DNA from: Thermincola carboxydiphila
GTDB lineage: Bacteria; Bacillota; Thermincolia; Thermincolales; UBA2595
Length of the DNA stretch: 60,364 nt
Assembly (NCBI GenBank): GCA_016841325.1
Contig: JAENZJ010000005.1
Location: 100,634 to 160,997 of the forward strand
Direction of reading: 5' to 3'
Shown here: one piece after another, positions 1 through 8,312 of the stretch
Numbering within the stretch: position 1 is the stretch's first letter
How the letters are laid out: each line of letters opens with the position of its first letter
Made by a program: the position numbers and the translations under genes
The notes under the pieces: generated by a model
Databases searched by the model: none
Seen by the model: the letters and a program-made list of their open reading frames with translations, nothing else
Told to the model about the DNA's origin: nothing

Positions 1-15
1 GCCATCAGGCATTTC

Positions 16-44
16 TTGCAAATAGCAACAAATTGTGGTATCAT
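16..44 (+). promoter_or_regulatory. Probable sigma-A promoter of mtrB
   Basis: A -35 like TTGCAA (16-21) and a -10 like TATCAT (39-44) are separated by 17 bases, about 45 bases before the mtrB start. This is seen directly; promoter activity is inferred. Confidence 0.45.
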
Positions 45-90
45 TACTTTGCCTGAAAATTAATGCGATAGCGTTGTGAGGTGGTAAATT

Positions 91-318
91 ATGAAGGAAT
101 CACAAATTACCGGTGAATACATTGTCATCAAGGCTCTGGAAAACGGTGTAAATATTATAGGCCTGACGCGGGGACAGGATACCAAGTTTCATCATACCGA
201 AAAACTTGATAAGGGAGAAGTTATGATAGCCCAGTTTACTGAACACACATCAGCTATGAAGATTCGGGGCAAGGCCCAGGTGCTGACCAAACACGGCCAG
301 TGCGAGTCAGGTTTATAG
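91..318 (+). CDS. mtrB: Trp RNA-binding attenuation protein (TRAP)
   Basis: TRAP is the small RNA-binding protein that forms an 11-subunit ring, binds free tryptophan and then wraps GAG/UAG repeats in trp leader RNAs to cause termination or block translation. At 75 residues it has the normal family length, and it can be aligned with Bacillus MtrB without gaps through the core, including the segments [10 protein letters not shown] and [12 protein letters not shown]. The three RNA-contacting residues known from Bacillus correspond here to Lys38, Lys57 and Arg59. A GAGGTGG ribosome site precedes the ATG. No trp, folate or anti-TRAP gene is in the window, so its targets lie elsewhere. A weak hairpin follows the gene. 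Confidence 0.95.
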   Translation: MKESQITGEYIVIKALENGVNIIGLTRGQDTKFHHTEKLDKGEVMIAQFTEHTSAMKIRGKAQVLTKHGQCESGL

Positions 319-327
319 AAAGACTTG

Positions 328-360
328 TCCAGGGTTTATACTCTGGATTTTCTTCTTTTA
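328..360 (+). terminator. Weak terminator after mtrB
   Basis: TCCAG (328-332) can pair with CTGGA (343-347), followed by a T-rich run. The 5-bp stem is short, so termination may be leaky. Confidence 0.35.
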
Positions 361-455
361 TTTGTTTAAAAATAAAGGAATATAGATAATACTAGTCGAA
401 GGATTATGTAAGAATTGTTCCATCCCATTGAATGTAGCAGATAGGGGGCTTGGAC

Positions 456-653
456 ATGTGGACTGTGGTCTATATAGCGCCTAGTAAATCAGTTGCCGAA
501 AACCTGCAAAAAGTGCTTAGCAATGAAGGTCTGTTAGTTACATTACGTGCTATTGGATTACCGCATGGAAACGATTCGGGTGCTGTTGAGATCCTTGTTC
601 CTGAATCGGAAGTAGATGAAGCCATGGAGATTCTTAATAGTGCTGTTGGATGA
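456..653 (+). CDS. Small DUF2007-like protein
   Basis: This is a 65-residue protein of mixed alpha/beta pattern with no membrane segment. It begins with a beta strand (WTVVYIAP), has a helix (SVAENLQKVLSNEG), a second strand, and ends with an acidic helix (ESEVDEAMEILNSAV). That layout resembles DUF2007, a small ferredoxin-like fold described as a putative signal-transducing domain; no biochemical role can be stated. The ATG at 456 is chosen over an in-frame TTG at 450, because AGGGGG at 443-448 is well spaced for the ATG and too close for the TTG. It lies upstream of accD with about 200 bases of structured leader between. Confidence 0.7.
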   Translation: MWTVVYIAPSKSVAENLQKVLSNEGLLVTLRAIGLPHGNDSGAVEILVPESEVDEAMEILNSAVG

Positions 654-686
654 CAAAACGGCATATACTAAATAAAAACATTGCAT

Positions 687-816
687 GTCAACCCTGCCAA
701 TGAGAGGTTTTTTCACTGCATTGGCGCAGGTTGGCTGTTGTTAATTAACCGCCGGTTAAAGATCACTGTCCCCGGAAGTACTAGTGGCTGTAAGGGGACT
801 GTTCAGCCGGCGCTTA
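687..816 (+). promoter_or_regulatory. Two hairpins in the accD leader
   Basis: The 198-base gap before accD has two foldable elements. The first (687-735) pairs GCCAATG with CATTGGC and continues imperfectly outward. The second (746-816) closes with TAACCGCCGG against CCGGCGCTTA (one mismatch) and holds an inner GTCCCC/GGGGAC stem. Neither is followed by a T run, so neither looks like a plain terminator. A leader regulating accDA is possible but unproven. Confidence 0.35.
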
Positions 817-851
817 GTTTAACAGAGTAGAGATGAGGTGCATAGTCTATA

Positions 852-1724
852 ATGTTTAAGGACCTGTTTCGCAAACCCAAGTATGTTACCGTACATGCTG
901 ATACAGCTAAAAAAGACATGCCTGACGGTTTGTGGCAAAAATGCCCAAACTGTAATGAAATCCTTTATGCCAAGGAACTGGAAAAAGGCCTGAAAACCTG
1001 CCGGAAGTGTGGGGCTTATTTCCGTGTCGGGGCCCGGGAGCGGGTTAGGATAACTGTTGATGAGGGCAGCTTTGTGGAAACAGATGCCGGCCTTCTGTCC
1101 ACCAATCCCCTGGGATTTGAGGACTACCCGGACAAAGTGGCCAGGGCACAGGAGGCTACCCGGATAAATGAAGCAATTTTGACAGGTGAGGCCGCCATAG
1201 GAGGACATCCTGTAATAATCGGGGTAATGGACCCAAATTTCATTATGGGCAGCATGGGGTCTGTAGTGGGAGAAAAGGTTGCCCGGGCAGTCGAACGGGC
1301 CATAGACAAAAGAATCCCCCTGGTTTTGTTTACCGCTTCCGGAGGGGCTAGGATGCAGGAAGGCGTTATTTCCCTGATGCAGATGGCCAAGACGTGTGGA
1401 GCCCTGGCCAGGCTGCATGAAGCCGGGCTTTTATATATCACCGTCCTTACAGACCCGACAACAGGGGGTGTTATGGCCAGTTTTGCCTCAATGGGTGATA
1501 TTATTATTGCTGAGCCCGGGTCCCTGATAGGATTCACCGGACCGCGGGTTATCGAGCAGACAATGAAGATCAGACTGCCGGAAGGATTCCAGACGGCAGA
1601 GTTTATGCTTGACCATGGATTTGTAGATATGGTAGTGCCCAGAGCCGATTTGAGGAATACCTTAATTAAACTCCTAGACTTACATACGACCGGAGGAAAT
1701 GGAAATGCCCAGCATTATGCTTGA
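852..1724 (+). CDS. accD: Acetyl-CoA carboxylase carboxyltransferase beta subunit
   Basis: AccD and AccA form the carboxyltransferase of acetyl-CoA carboxylase, moving CO2 from carboxybiotin to acetyl-CoA to give malonyl-CoA, the first committed step of fatty-acid synthesis, in the cytoplasm. The 290-residue protein has the N-terminal zinc ribbon of bacterial AccD, with Cys31, Cys34, Cys50 and Cys53, followed by the crotonase-like domain with SGGARMQEG, GGVMASFA and GFTGPRVIEQT. GAGGTG precedes the ATG. Its 3' end overlaps accA, which fits coupled synthesis of the two subunits. The biotin carboxylase and carrier genes (accC, accB) are not in the window. Confidence 0.97.
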   Translation: MFKDLFRKPKYVTVHADTAKKDMPDGLWQKCPNCNEILYAKELEKGLKTCRKCGAYFRVGARERVRITVDEGSFVETDAGLLSTNPLGFEDYPDKVARAQEATRINEAILTGEAAIGGHPVIIGVMDPNFIMGSMGSVVGEKVARAVERAIDKRIPLVLFTASGGARMQEGVISLMQMAKTCGALARLHEAGLLYITVLTDPTTGGVMASFASMGDIIIAEPGSLIGFTGPRVIEQTMKIRLPEGFQTAEFMLDHGFVDMVVPRADLRNTLIKLLDLHTTGGNGNAQHYA

Positions 1725-2664
1725 GTTTGAAAAGCCTATTGCCGAGCTTGAGGCCAAAATTGAAGAATTAAAGAGTTTCAGCAGTGAAAAGGGGATCGAC
1801 CTTACAGAAGAAATTAAAACAATGCAGGCCAAGGCAGAGGCACTAAAAAAAGAGATCTTTGATAATCTTACCCCTGCCCAGAGGGTTGCTATTGCCAGGC
1901 ATCCCGAGAGGCCGGGTACCCTGGAGTACATTAAACATATTTTCGAGGATTTTGTGGAGCTCCACGGTGACCGCCACTTTGGTGATGACCGGGCTGTTAT
2001 TGGCGGAATTGCCAGGTTCAGGGGAGAACCTGTCACCGTTATCGGCCATGCCAAAGGCAAGGACACCAAGGAGAACCTGGCGAGGAATTTTGGGATGCCG
2101 CATCCTGAAGGAAACAAAAAGGCCCTGAGGCTGATGGAACAGGCCGAGAAATTCGGCAGGCCTGTATTCACCTTTGTCGATACACCGGGGGCCCACTGCG
2201 GCATGGGTGCCGAGGAACGCGGCCAGGCCCATGCAATTGCGGCTAATCTGGCCCGCCTGATGAAACTCAGGGTACCGGTAATCAATACGGTAATCGGTGA
2301 AGGAGGGAGCGGCGGCGCATTGGCAATTGCAGTGGGTGACCGCCTGATGATGCTGGAGAACTCGGTATTTTCCGTTATTTCTCCCGAATCATTTGCTTCC
2401 ATACTTTGGAAAGACCCTGCCAGGGCCCAGGAAGCTGTTGCCGCTATGAAGATGACGGCTCCTGATCTTGCAGAACTGGGTATAGTGGACGAAGTAGTCC
2501 CGGAACCCCTGGGAGGGGCTCACAGGAACCCGGGTGAAATGGCGGCAATGCTTGGGTCAAGACTTCAAGAGGCTCTCGACTGCCTGAAAAAAATGCCTGT
2601 TGATGAGATGCTACAGAAAAGGTATGAGAAATTCCGTGGCATAGGACAATTTGTTTCAGGATAG
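1705..2664 (+). CDS. accA: Acetyl-CoA carboxylase carboxyltransferase alpha subunit
   Basis: Partner of AccD in the carboxyltransferase. The N-terminal helical region (about residues 1-60, starting MLEFEKPIAELEAKIEEL) is the family signature, and the crotonase core carries the stretches FVELHGDRHFGDDRAVIGG, FVDTPGAHCGMGAEERG and GEGGSGGALAI. About 319 residues, normal for AccA. The start is placed at the ATG at 1705, which lies 7-8 bases after GGAGG (1692-1696); an in-frame ATG at 1699 is too close to that site. The gene overlaps the end of accD by 20 bases. Confidence 0.97.
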   Translation: MPSIMLEFEKPIAELEAKIEELKSFSSEKGIDLTEEIKTMQAKAEALKKEIFDNLTPAQRVAIARHPERPGTLEYIKHIFEDFVELHGDRHFGDDRAVIGGIARFRGEPVTVIGHAKGKDTKENLARNFGMPHPEGNKKALRLMEQAEKFGRPVFTFVDTPGAHCGMGAEERGQAHAIAANLARLMKLRVPVINTVIGEGGSGGALAIAVGDRLMMLENSVFSVISPESFASILWKDPARAQEAVAAMKMTAPDLAELGIVDEVVPEPLGGAHRNPGEMAAMLGSRLQEALDCLKKMPVDEMLQKRYEKFRGIGQFVSG

Positions 2665-2686
2665 AATACAGATGACCTGACCTTTT

Positions 2687-3753
<1,067 letters not shown>

Positions 3754-3767
3754 ACGGGGTGGTTACC

Positions 3768-5519
3768 ATGAGACGCACAAAAATTGTATGTACTGTAGGC
3801 CCGGCAAGTGATTCTGTGGAAACTCTCAAAAAAATGATTTCCAATGGAATGAATGTGGCCAGACTGAATTTTTCCCACGGCACCCACGAACAACATGCAG
3901 CCAATGTTGCCTTAATCCGCCAGGCTGCGGGAGAACTGAATGCGGTGGTGGGGATTATGCTGGATACCAAAGGGCCAGAGGTCCGGACAGGCTTGCTGGA
4001 GGCAGACAGGATTACTCTGGAGGCGGGTAAGCGGATAACACTGACCACAGAGAATGTCAAAGGTACTGCAGAACGGCTTTCCGTAAGTTACCAGGGACTG
4101 CCGGGTGATGTCTGCCAGGGCTCCAAAATACTTATTGCTGATGGATTGATAGAACTTGAGGTCGAGTCTGTGAAGGGGGCGGAAATACACTGCCGCATTA
4201 TAAGCGGTGGTGAAATCGGGAGCAGGAAAAATATTAACCTCCCCGGTCAGGTGGTAAACCTCCCGGCCGTTACCGAAAAAGATGTGGCAGATATCAGGTT
4301 TGCTGTGGACAATGGCTTTGATTTCATTGCCGCTTCTTTTGTCAGGACTGCTTCAGATGTCCTCGAAATAAGAAAGGTCCTGGAAGAGAATGAATCCGGT
4401 ATCCAGATTATAGCAAAGATTGAAAACCACCAGGGTGTGGAAAATATAGATGAAATATTGAAAGTGGCTGACGGGATTATGGTAGCCCGGGGTGACCTGG
4501 GGGTGGAAACCCCGACTGAAGAGGTGCCCCTCATCCAGAAGATGATTATTGAGAAGTGCAACAGGCTGGGCAAACCGGTAATTACCGCTACCCAGATGCT
4601 GGACTCCATGATAAATAACCCGCGTCCCACGAGGGCAGAGGCTACAGATGTGGCCAATGCCATATTTGACGGGACAGATGCCCTGATGTTGTCAGGGGAA
4701 ACAGCAGCCGGCAGATATCCTGTGGAAGCAGTATCCATGATGGACAGGATCGCCGTAAGGACTGAGCGGGCTCTGGGATTCAGGGAAATCCTGGGCAGGA
4801 AGGAAATTGCCCCGGGAAGGACTGTGACAGATGCCATCAGTTATGCCACCTGTACCACCGCCTTCGACCTGGGAGCTACAGCTATTATAACTTCCACGAA
4901 ATCCGGCCATACGGCACGGATGGTCTCCAAATACCGTCCCCAGGCGAGGGTTATCGCAGTTACTCCAAAAGAAGGGGTGGTGCGCAAGCTGAGCCTTGTC
5001 TGGGGAGTATCGCCGATATTGGTTACAGAGACTGACAGTACTGATGAGATGATTGATGCTGCAACCAGGGCCGCACTTGAGGCCGGCCTGATCCACAGCG
5101 GCGACCTGGTGGTAATTACTGCAGGAATTCCTGTTGGGGTTCCGGGGACCACCAACATGATTAAGGTCCATATAGTCGGCGATGTTATCGCCAGGGGGAC
5201 TGGTATAGGAGTCCGGGCAGTGACCGGTACCGTCCGGGTTGTCAAAAATGCCCGGGAAGCCCTCCGTGTGATTGCCCCGGGGGATATCCTGGTAACTGCT
5301 GCCACAGACAGGGATTTTGTCCCTGCCATGGAAAAGGCCGGTGCTGTGATCACAGAAACCGGCGGCCTGACATCACATGCCGCTATTGTCGGTATTAACC
5401 TGGGGATTCCGGTTATCGTCGGAGTCGATGGCGCTGTCTCCATTCTGGAGACAGGGACTACCGTTACGGTTGACGGGACCAGGGGACTGGTATACCGCGG
5501 CCAGGCCAAGGTGCTGTAG
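3768..5519 (+). CDS. pyk: Pyruvate kinase with C-terminal PEP-utiliser domain
   Basis: Converts phosphoenolpyruvate and ADP to pyruvate and ATP. The N-terminal barrel is intact (RRTKIVCTVGPAS at the start, KIENHQGVENID, MVARGDLGVE, KPVITATQMLDSM, the phosphate-binding LSGETAAGRYPVE). After the kinase C-domain, at about residue 475, there is a mobile PEP-utiliser domain (TGGLTSHAAIVG) as in the 585-residue Bacillus-type enzymes; the length here is 583. The ATG at 3768 is preferred to a GTG at 3759 that lies inside the GGGGTGG ribosome site. It is 14 bases after pfkA, so the pair is probably cotranscribed. Confidence 0.97.
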   Translation: MRRTKIVCTVGPASDSVETLKKMISNGMNVARLNFSHGTHEQHAANVALIRQAAGELNAVVGIMLDTKGPEVRTGLLEADRITLEAGKRITLTTENVKGTAERLSVSYQGLPGDVCQGSKILIADGLIELEVESVKGAEIHCRIISGGEIGSRKNINLPGQVVNLPAVTEKDVADIRFAVDNGFDFIAASFVRTASDVLEIRKVLEENESGIQIIAKIENHQGVENIDEILKVADGIMVARGDLGVETPTEEVPLIQKMIIEKCNRLGKPVITATQMLDSMINNPRPTRAEATDVANAIFDGTDALMLSGETAAGRYPVEAVSMMDRIAVRTERALGFREILGRKEIAPGRTVTDAISYATCTTAFDLGATAIITSTKSGHTARMVSKYRPQARVIAVTPKEGVVRKLSLVWGVSPILVTETDSTDEMIDAATRAALEAGLIHSGDLVVITAGIPVGVPGTTNMIKVHIVGDVIARGTGIGVRAVTGTVRVVKNAREALRVIAPGDILVTAATDRDFVPAMEKAGAVITETGGLTSHAAIVGINLGIPVIVGVDGAVSILETGTTVTVDGTRGLVYRGQAKVL

Positions 5520-5623
5520 AGGGGAAATAGGTATTTGTTGAATATTAAATTGTAATGAGGACAGGGGTAGTTGTACTTCTTGGCTAGTAGCCTTGAGGAA
5601 ACATCTGCCCTTTTTGAATTGCC

Positions 5624-5653
5624 TTGACCTTAGTATATACTTAATGGTATTAT
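5624..5653 (+). promoter_or_regulatory. Promoter and AT-rich repeat before hicA
   Basis: TTGACC (5624-5629) and TATTAT (5648-5653) with an 18-base spacer form a plausible promoter. The -10 region sits in an imperfect inverted repeat of TATATAC and GTATTATATA, a reasonable place for HicB autoregulation, which is typical of such modules. Binding is inferred. Confidence 0.45.
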
Positions 5654-5733
5654 ATATAGTGTCAAAATGTTTTATCAATATTACTTTTGGTATCGGATCT
5701 GGTGCTTCTGAGTATATTATAGGAGAGATATAC

Positions 5734-5982
5734 GTGTCGCGAATCAAAAAAAGATTTGAACGTATAATGAATAATCCAAAGGATATAAAGTGGAATGAAC
5801 TACGCACAGTGCTTGAAAGCTTCAGTTTGATATGCGAACCCCCTGGTAACGGAAGCCACTGGACCGTTTACGACTCAGACTCCGATACTAACCTTACTGT
5901 TCCAGTTCATAACAACAGGGTTAAACCAGTTTACGTAAGGAAGCTTATTGCGCTAATTTCAGAAGTCAGAGGGGAGGACTAA
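5734..5982 (+). CDS. hicA: HicA-like toxin (mRNA interferase)
   Basis: An 82-residue basic protein resembling the HicA/YcfA family, small double-stranded-RNA-binding-fold ribonucleases that cleave mRNA when not held by HicB. The segment GNGSHWTVY contains the conserved histidine (His42) in the usual glycine-rich turn, followed by the strand LTVPVHNN and a C-terminal helix. The GTG at 5734 has AGGAGAGA 5-10 bases upstream; there are in-frame codons further up but no ribosome site. HicB begins two bases after its stop. The gene is more AT-rich than its neighbours, a sign of transfer. The fold assignment rests on pattern recognition only. Confidence 0.72.
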   Translation: MSRIKKRFERIMNNPKDIKWNELRTVLESFSLICEPPGNGSHWTVYDSDSDTNLTVPVHNNRVKPVYVRKLIALISEVRGED

Positions 5983-5984
5983 GT

Positions 5985-6515
5985 GTGATGAAGGAACTGG
6001 AATATTATATGACACTGGAATATCGTGTAAATCTGTGTCCACTAAGCGATGATGATGGAGGTGGATGGTTAGCTGAAATACCGGAACTGAAAGGCTGTGT
6101 TTCTGATGGTGATACACCTGAAGAAGCATTGCATAACATTCAGGATGCCAAACTTTCTTGGATTAAAACCGCATTGAAAAGAGGACAGAAAATACCCGTT
6201 CCAATTATTGAAGAGCAAGATGATTTTAGTGGCAAATTCACACTCAGATTGCCTCGGTTTTTACACAAAGAACTAACAAACGCCGCGCGAAAAGAAAATA
6301 TAAGCTTAAATCAATATATCGTTGCACTATTATCGTTTAATTTCGGCAAGAGAATGGCGGAAAATAACGGAAAGCCAATTGTACAAAATGTTTATATCTA
6401 CAATCATGAAAATATTCAACCAAACCTTAAGAGAAAATATCCTCCGGTAGGCGATTTAACTGAGAACAGCTTAGGCTTATGGTTGCAGCCAGATAATGAA
6501 TGGGGGGACAACTAA
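5985..6515 (+). CDS. hicB: HicB-like antitoxin with C-terminal extension
   Basis: The N-terminal half (about residues 10-80) is the HicB fold, with the typical GGWLAEIPELKGCVSDGDTPEEAL signature in two pieces around residues 27-49. Residues 83-120 (FTLRLPRFLHKEL, then SLNQYIVALLS) form a ribbon-helix-helix DNA-binding domain, as expected of an antitoxin that represses its own operon. Beyond that is a tail of about 55 residues (121-176) that ordinary HicB proteins do not need; it is polar, with hydrophobic or aromatic patches including LGLWLQPD. With a SecB-like gene directly downstream, this tail is a good candidate for a chaperone-addiction segment. Start: GTG 5985 or ATG 5988, both behind GGGGAGG. 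Confidence 0.78.
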   Translation: MMKELEYYMTLEYRVNLCPLSDDDGGGWLAEIPELKGCVSDGDTPEEALHNIQDAKLSWIKTALKRGQKIPVPIIEEQDDFSGKFTLRLPRFLHKELTNAARKENISLNQYIVALLSFNFGKRMAENNGKPIVQNVYIYNHENIQPNLKRKYPPVGDLTENSLGLWLQPDNEWGDN

Positions 6516-6517
6516 TT

Positions 6518-6931
6518 ATGTCAGCAGAGACAAAAAAAAGGACGAAAAAAACCAAACCCGAAAACTCGTTTATCAGATTGTCTGATATTGAATTATATAG
6601 TGTCAATGGGCAACAACTTCCTCACGAACCAGCAAAAGAATTAAGCTTATTTAGACAGAATAATTTAGATTTAATTGAAGTTAATAATACCACGATGAAA
6701 ATTAAGTTGTCTGAACGGCTATTTTTCAAACCCGAAGGACCTTTTAAACTTGATATTGAAGTGATTGGAACATATGAGTCCAGCGAGACCATTGATGAAG
6801 AAAAGATATCAGACAGCATTGAAAGTCTTGCACAACCCCTTTTATCTTATGCCGGACTAATAATTGCGTTTATAACAGAAAAACTCGCAACTCTTCCGGT
6901 GATAGTACCTCCCAGAAAAACCAAAGACTAA
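6518..6931 (+). CDS. SecB-like chaperone, probable antitoxin partner
   Basis: A 137-residue protein that resembles the SecB fold: strands in the first two thirds (for example MKIKLSERLFF and FKLDIEVIGTYE), then a helix running through LAQPLLSYAGLIIAFITEKL and ending in a proline-rich TLPVIVPP, comparable to the conserved end of SecB. Gram-positive bacteria generally lack the housekeeping SecB; SecB-like proteins in them are known mainly from toxin-antitoxin-chaperone modules, in which the chaperone folds and protects the antitoxin. The position immediately after hicB fits that. Start at ATG 6518, ten bases after GGGGGG; an upstream in-frame ATG at 6500 lies inside hicB. The assignment comes from pattern and context and could be wrong. 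Confidence 0.6.
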   Translation: MSAETKKRTKKTKPENSFIRLSDIELYSVNGQQLPHEPAKELSLFRQNNLDLIEVNNTTMKIKLSERLFFKPEGPFKLDIEVIGTYESSETIDEEKISDSIESLAQPLLSYAGLIIAFITEKLATLPVIVPPRKTKD

Positions 6932-6937
6932 AGTTTT

Positions 6938-6965
6938 AGCTTCCCGAAAGGGGGGCTTTTTTTTA
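6938..6965 (+). terminator. Terminator after the hicAB cassette
   Basis: AGCTTCCC and GGGGGGCT pair around a GAAA tetraloop (with G-T pairs) followed by eight T residues. Confidence 0.8.
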
Positions 6966-7082
6966 TTCGATAGAAACTTTTGTTTTTTAGAGGATAATTT
7001 TGGCAAAAAATTGCCGGTAAGAGAGAATACAAAGTGGTTCCGGTGAATAAGGTAAAAAAGAGATGGAGGTGATGCCACAAAA

Positions 7083-8285
7083 ATGAAAATTTCTCATTTG
7101 CACTGGGGCTTTCCACCGGTTATCGGTGGAGTTGAAAGCCATTTGGCCATGCTGGGCCCTGAACTGGTGAAAAAGGGCTGTCAGGTTTCGCTGTTGACAG
7201 GGTCTGTCGGAGGGTGCCCTGAAAAGGAATATTATGAGGGGATGTATATTAAGAGGACCCCGGCTATGGATCTTAATAATCTCACTCCTGAAAGAATCGC
7301 GGAACAGTATGAGGATATAAGTGGGGATATTGCCCAATTTATAGAAGAAACAGAGCCTGACATCATCCATGCACACAATATGCATTATTTCAGTCCGATG
7401 CACACAGACATCCTGAACAAAATAAAAACTGAAAAAAATATCCCGCTAATGCTGACTGCCCATAATGTCTGGCCTGATGATGACAGGACCTGGGCTGAAA
7501 TGAACAGGAGGGCAGATATATGGGATGCTGTAATAGCTGTCAGTCATTACATAAAAGGTGAGCTGGTCAGGGCAGGATATAGGAGAGAACGGGTTACCCC
7601 GGTACACCATGGGATAGACCTGGCAAAATTTGGCCCCTGTAGCGGAGAGGACAGGGACAGGATCAGGTCACTTTATCCGGAATTTGAAGGACGCCGGGTC
7701 ATCTTCCATCCTGCCAGGATGAACCTGGAAAAGGGAAGCCATGTAAGTGTCCGTGCCTTGGATATTATCAGGAAGGAGTTCCCCGATGTGCTCCTGGTCA
7801 TGGCAGGGACGGAAAAAGCAGTTGACTGGGGGTCTGTGCACCGGAAACATGTTGCTAAAGTAATGGGAATGATAGCAGACCTGAGATTGGAAGACAATGT
7901 ATTTGTCAAATTCTTTCCCTGGCATGAAATGCCACTTGTTTACAAGGCTGCTGAGTTCTGCCTGTCACCCTCATGTTTTGAGGAACCCTTCGGTATTGTA
8001 ATGCTGGAGAGTATGGCCAGCGGAAGACCGGTGATAGTAAGCCGGGCCGGTGGTATGCCGGAGGTTGTCACAGATGGCATAAACGGATTTATAGTAAAAA
8101 TGTCCGATGCCGGAGACCTTGCCGAAAAATGCCTGGTCCTGCTCAAAAACCCCGAGTTATGCAGGAGGATGGGGGAAAAGGGCATGGAAATGGTTGAAGC
8201 TAACTGGACCAAAGAGAAAATGACTGCAGCAACACTCGAAGTGTATCGGAACGTTCTGGAGAGAAAAAACAAAACCGGCAGCTAA
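7083..8285 (+). CDS. GT4-family glycosyltransferase
   Basis: A 400-residue retaining GT-B glycosyltransferase. The N-terminal domain opens with ISHLHWGFPPVIGGVESH, whose glycine-rich GGVE turn is typical of GT4, and the C-terminal domain has HPARMNLEKGSH and the E-x7-E nucleotide-sugar motif in CFEEPFGIVMLE, followed by SGRPVIVSRAGGMPEV. No membrane segment. Donor and acceptor cannot be read from sequence. It opens a run of carbohydrate genes (debranching enzyme, OtsA, OtsB, TreT-like) with short gaps, so a role in making glycogen, an alpha-glucan or a glucosyl compatible solute is more likely than cell-wall work, but this is inference. Confidence 0.88.
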   Translation: MKISHLHWGFPPVIGGVESHLAMLGPELVKKGCQVSLLTGSVGGCPEKEYYEGMYIKRTPAMDLNNLTPERIAEQYEDISGDIAQFIEETEPDIIHAHNMHYFSPMHTDILNKIKTEKNIPLMLTAHNVWPDDDRTWAEMNRRADIWDAVIAVSHYIKGELVRAGYRRERVTPVHHGIDLAKFGPCSGEDRDRIRSLYPEFEGRRVIFHPARMNLEKGSHVSVRALDIIRKEFPDVLLVMAGTEKAVDWGSVHRKHVAKVMGMIADLRLEDNVFVKFFPWHEMPLVYKAAEFCLSPSCFEEPFGIVMLESMASGRPVIVSRAGGMPEVVTDGINGFIVKMSDAGDLAEKCLVLLKNPELCRRMGEKGMEMVEANWTKEKMTAATLEVYRNVLERKNKTGS

Positions 8286-8312
8286 TGAAGCCCGGACCTC
8301 GGAGGTAATTAT

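Noticed and set aside
814-850. GAG/UAG triplets near the accD start as a TRAP binding site
   Set aside because: Only about four triplets are present and they lack the regular two- to three-base spacing and the copy number (about eleven) of known TRAP targets.
4841-5509. Long minus-strand open frame (222 codons) opposite pyk
   Set aside because: It lies fully inside pyk, has no ribosome site and a composition (many Thr, Val, Pro, Ala) typical of an antisense shadow.
5593-5733. Longer N-terminus for the HicA-like protein
   Set aside because: The upstream part covers the promoter, is hydrophobic and AT-driven, and has no ribosome site; the GTG at 5734 has one.
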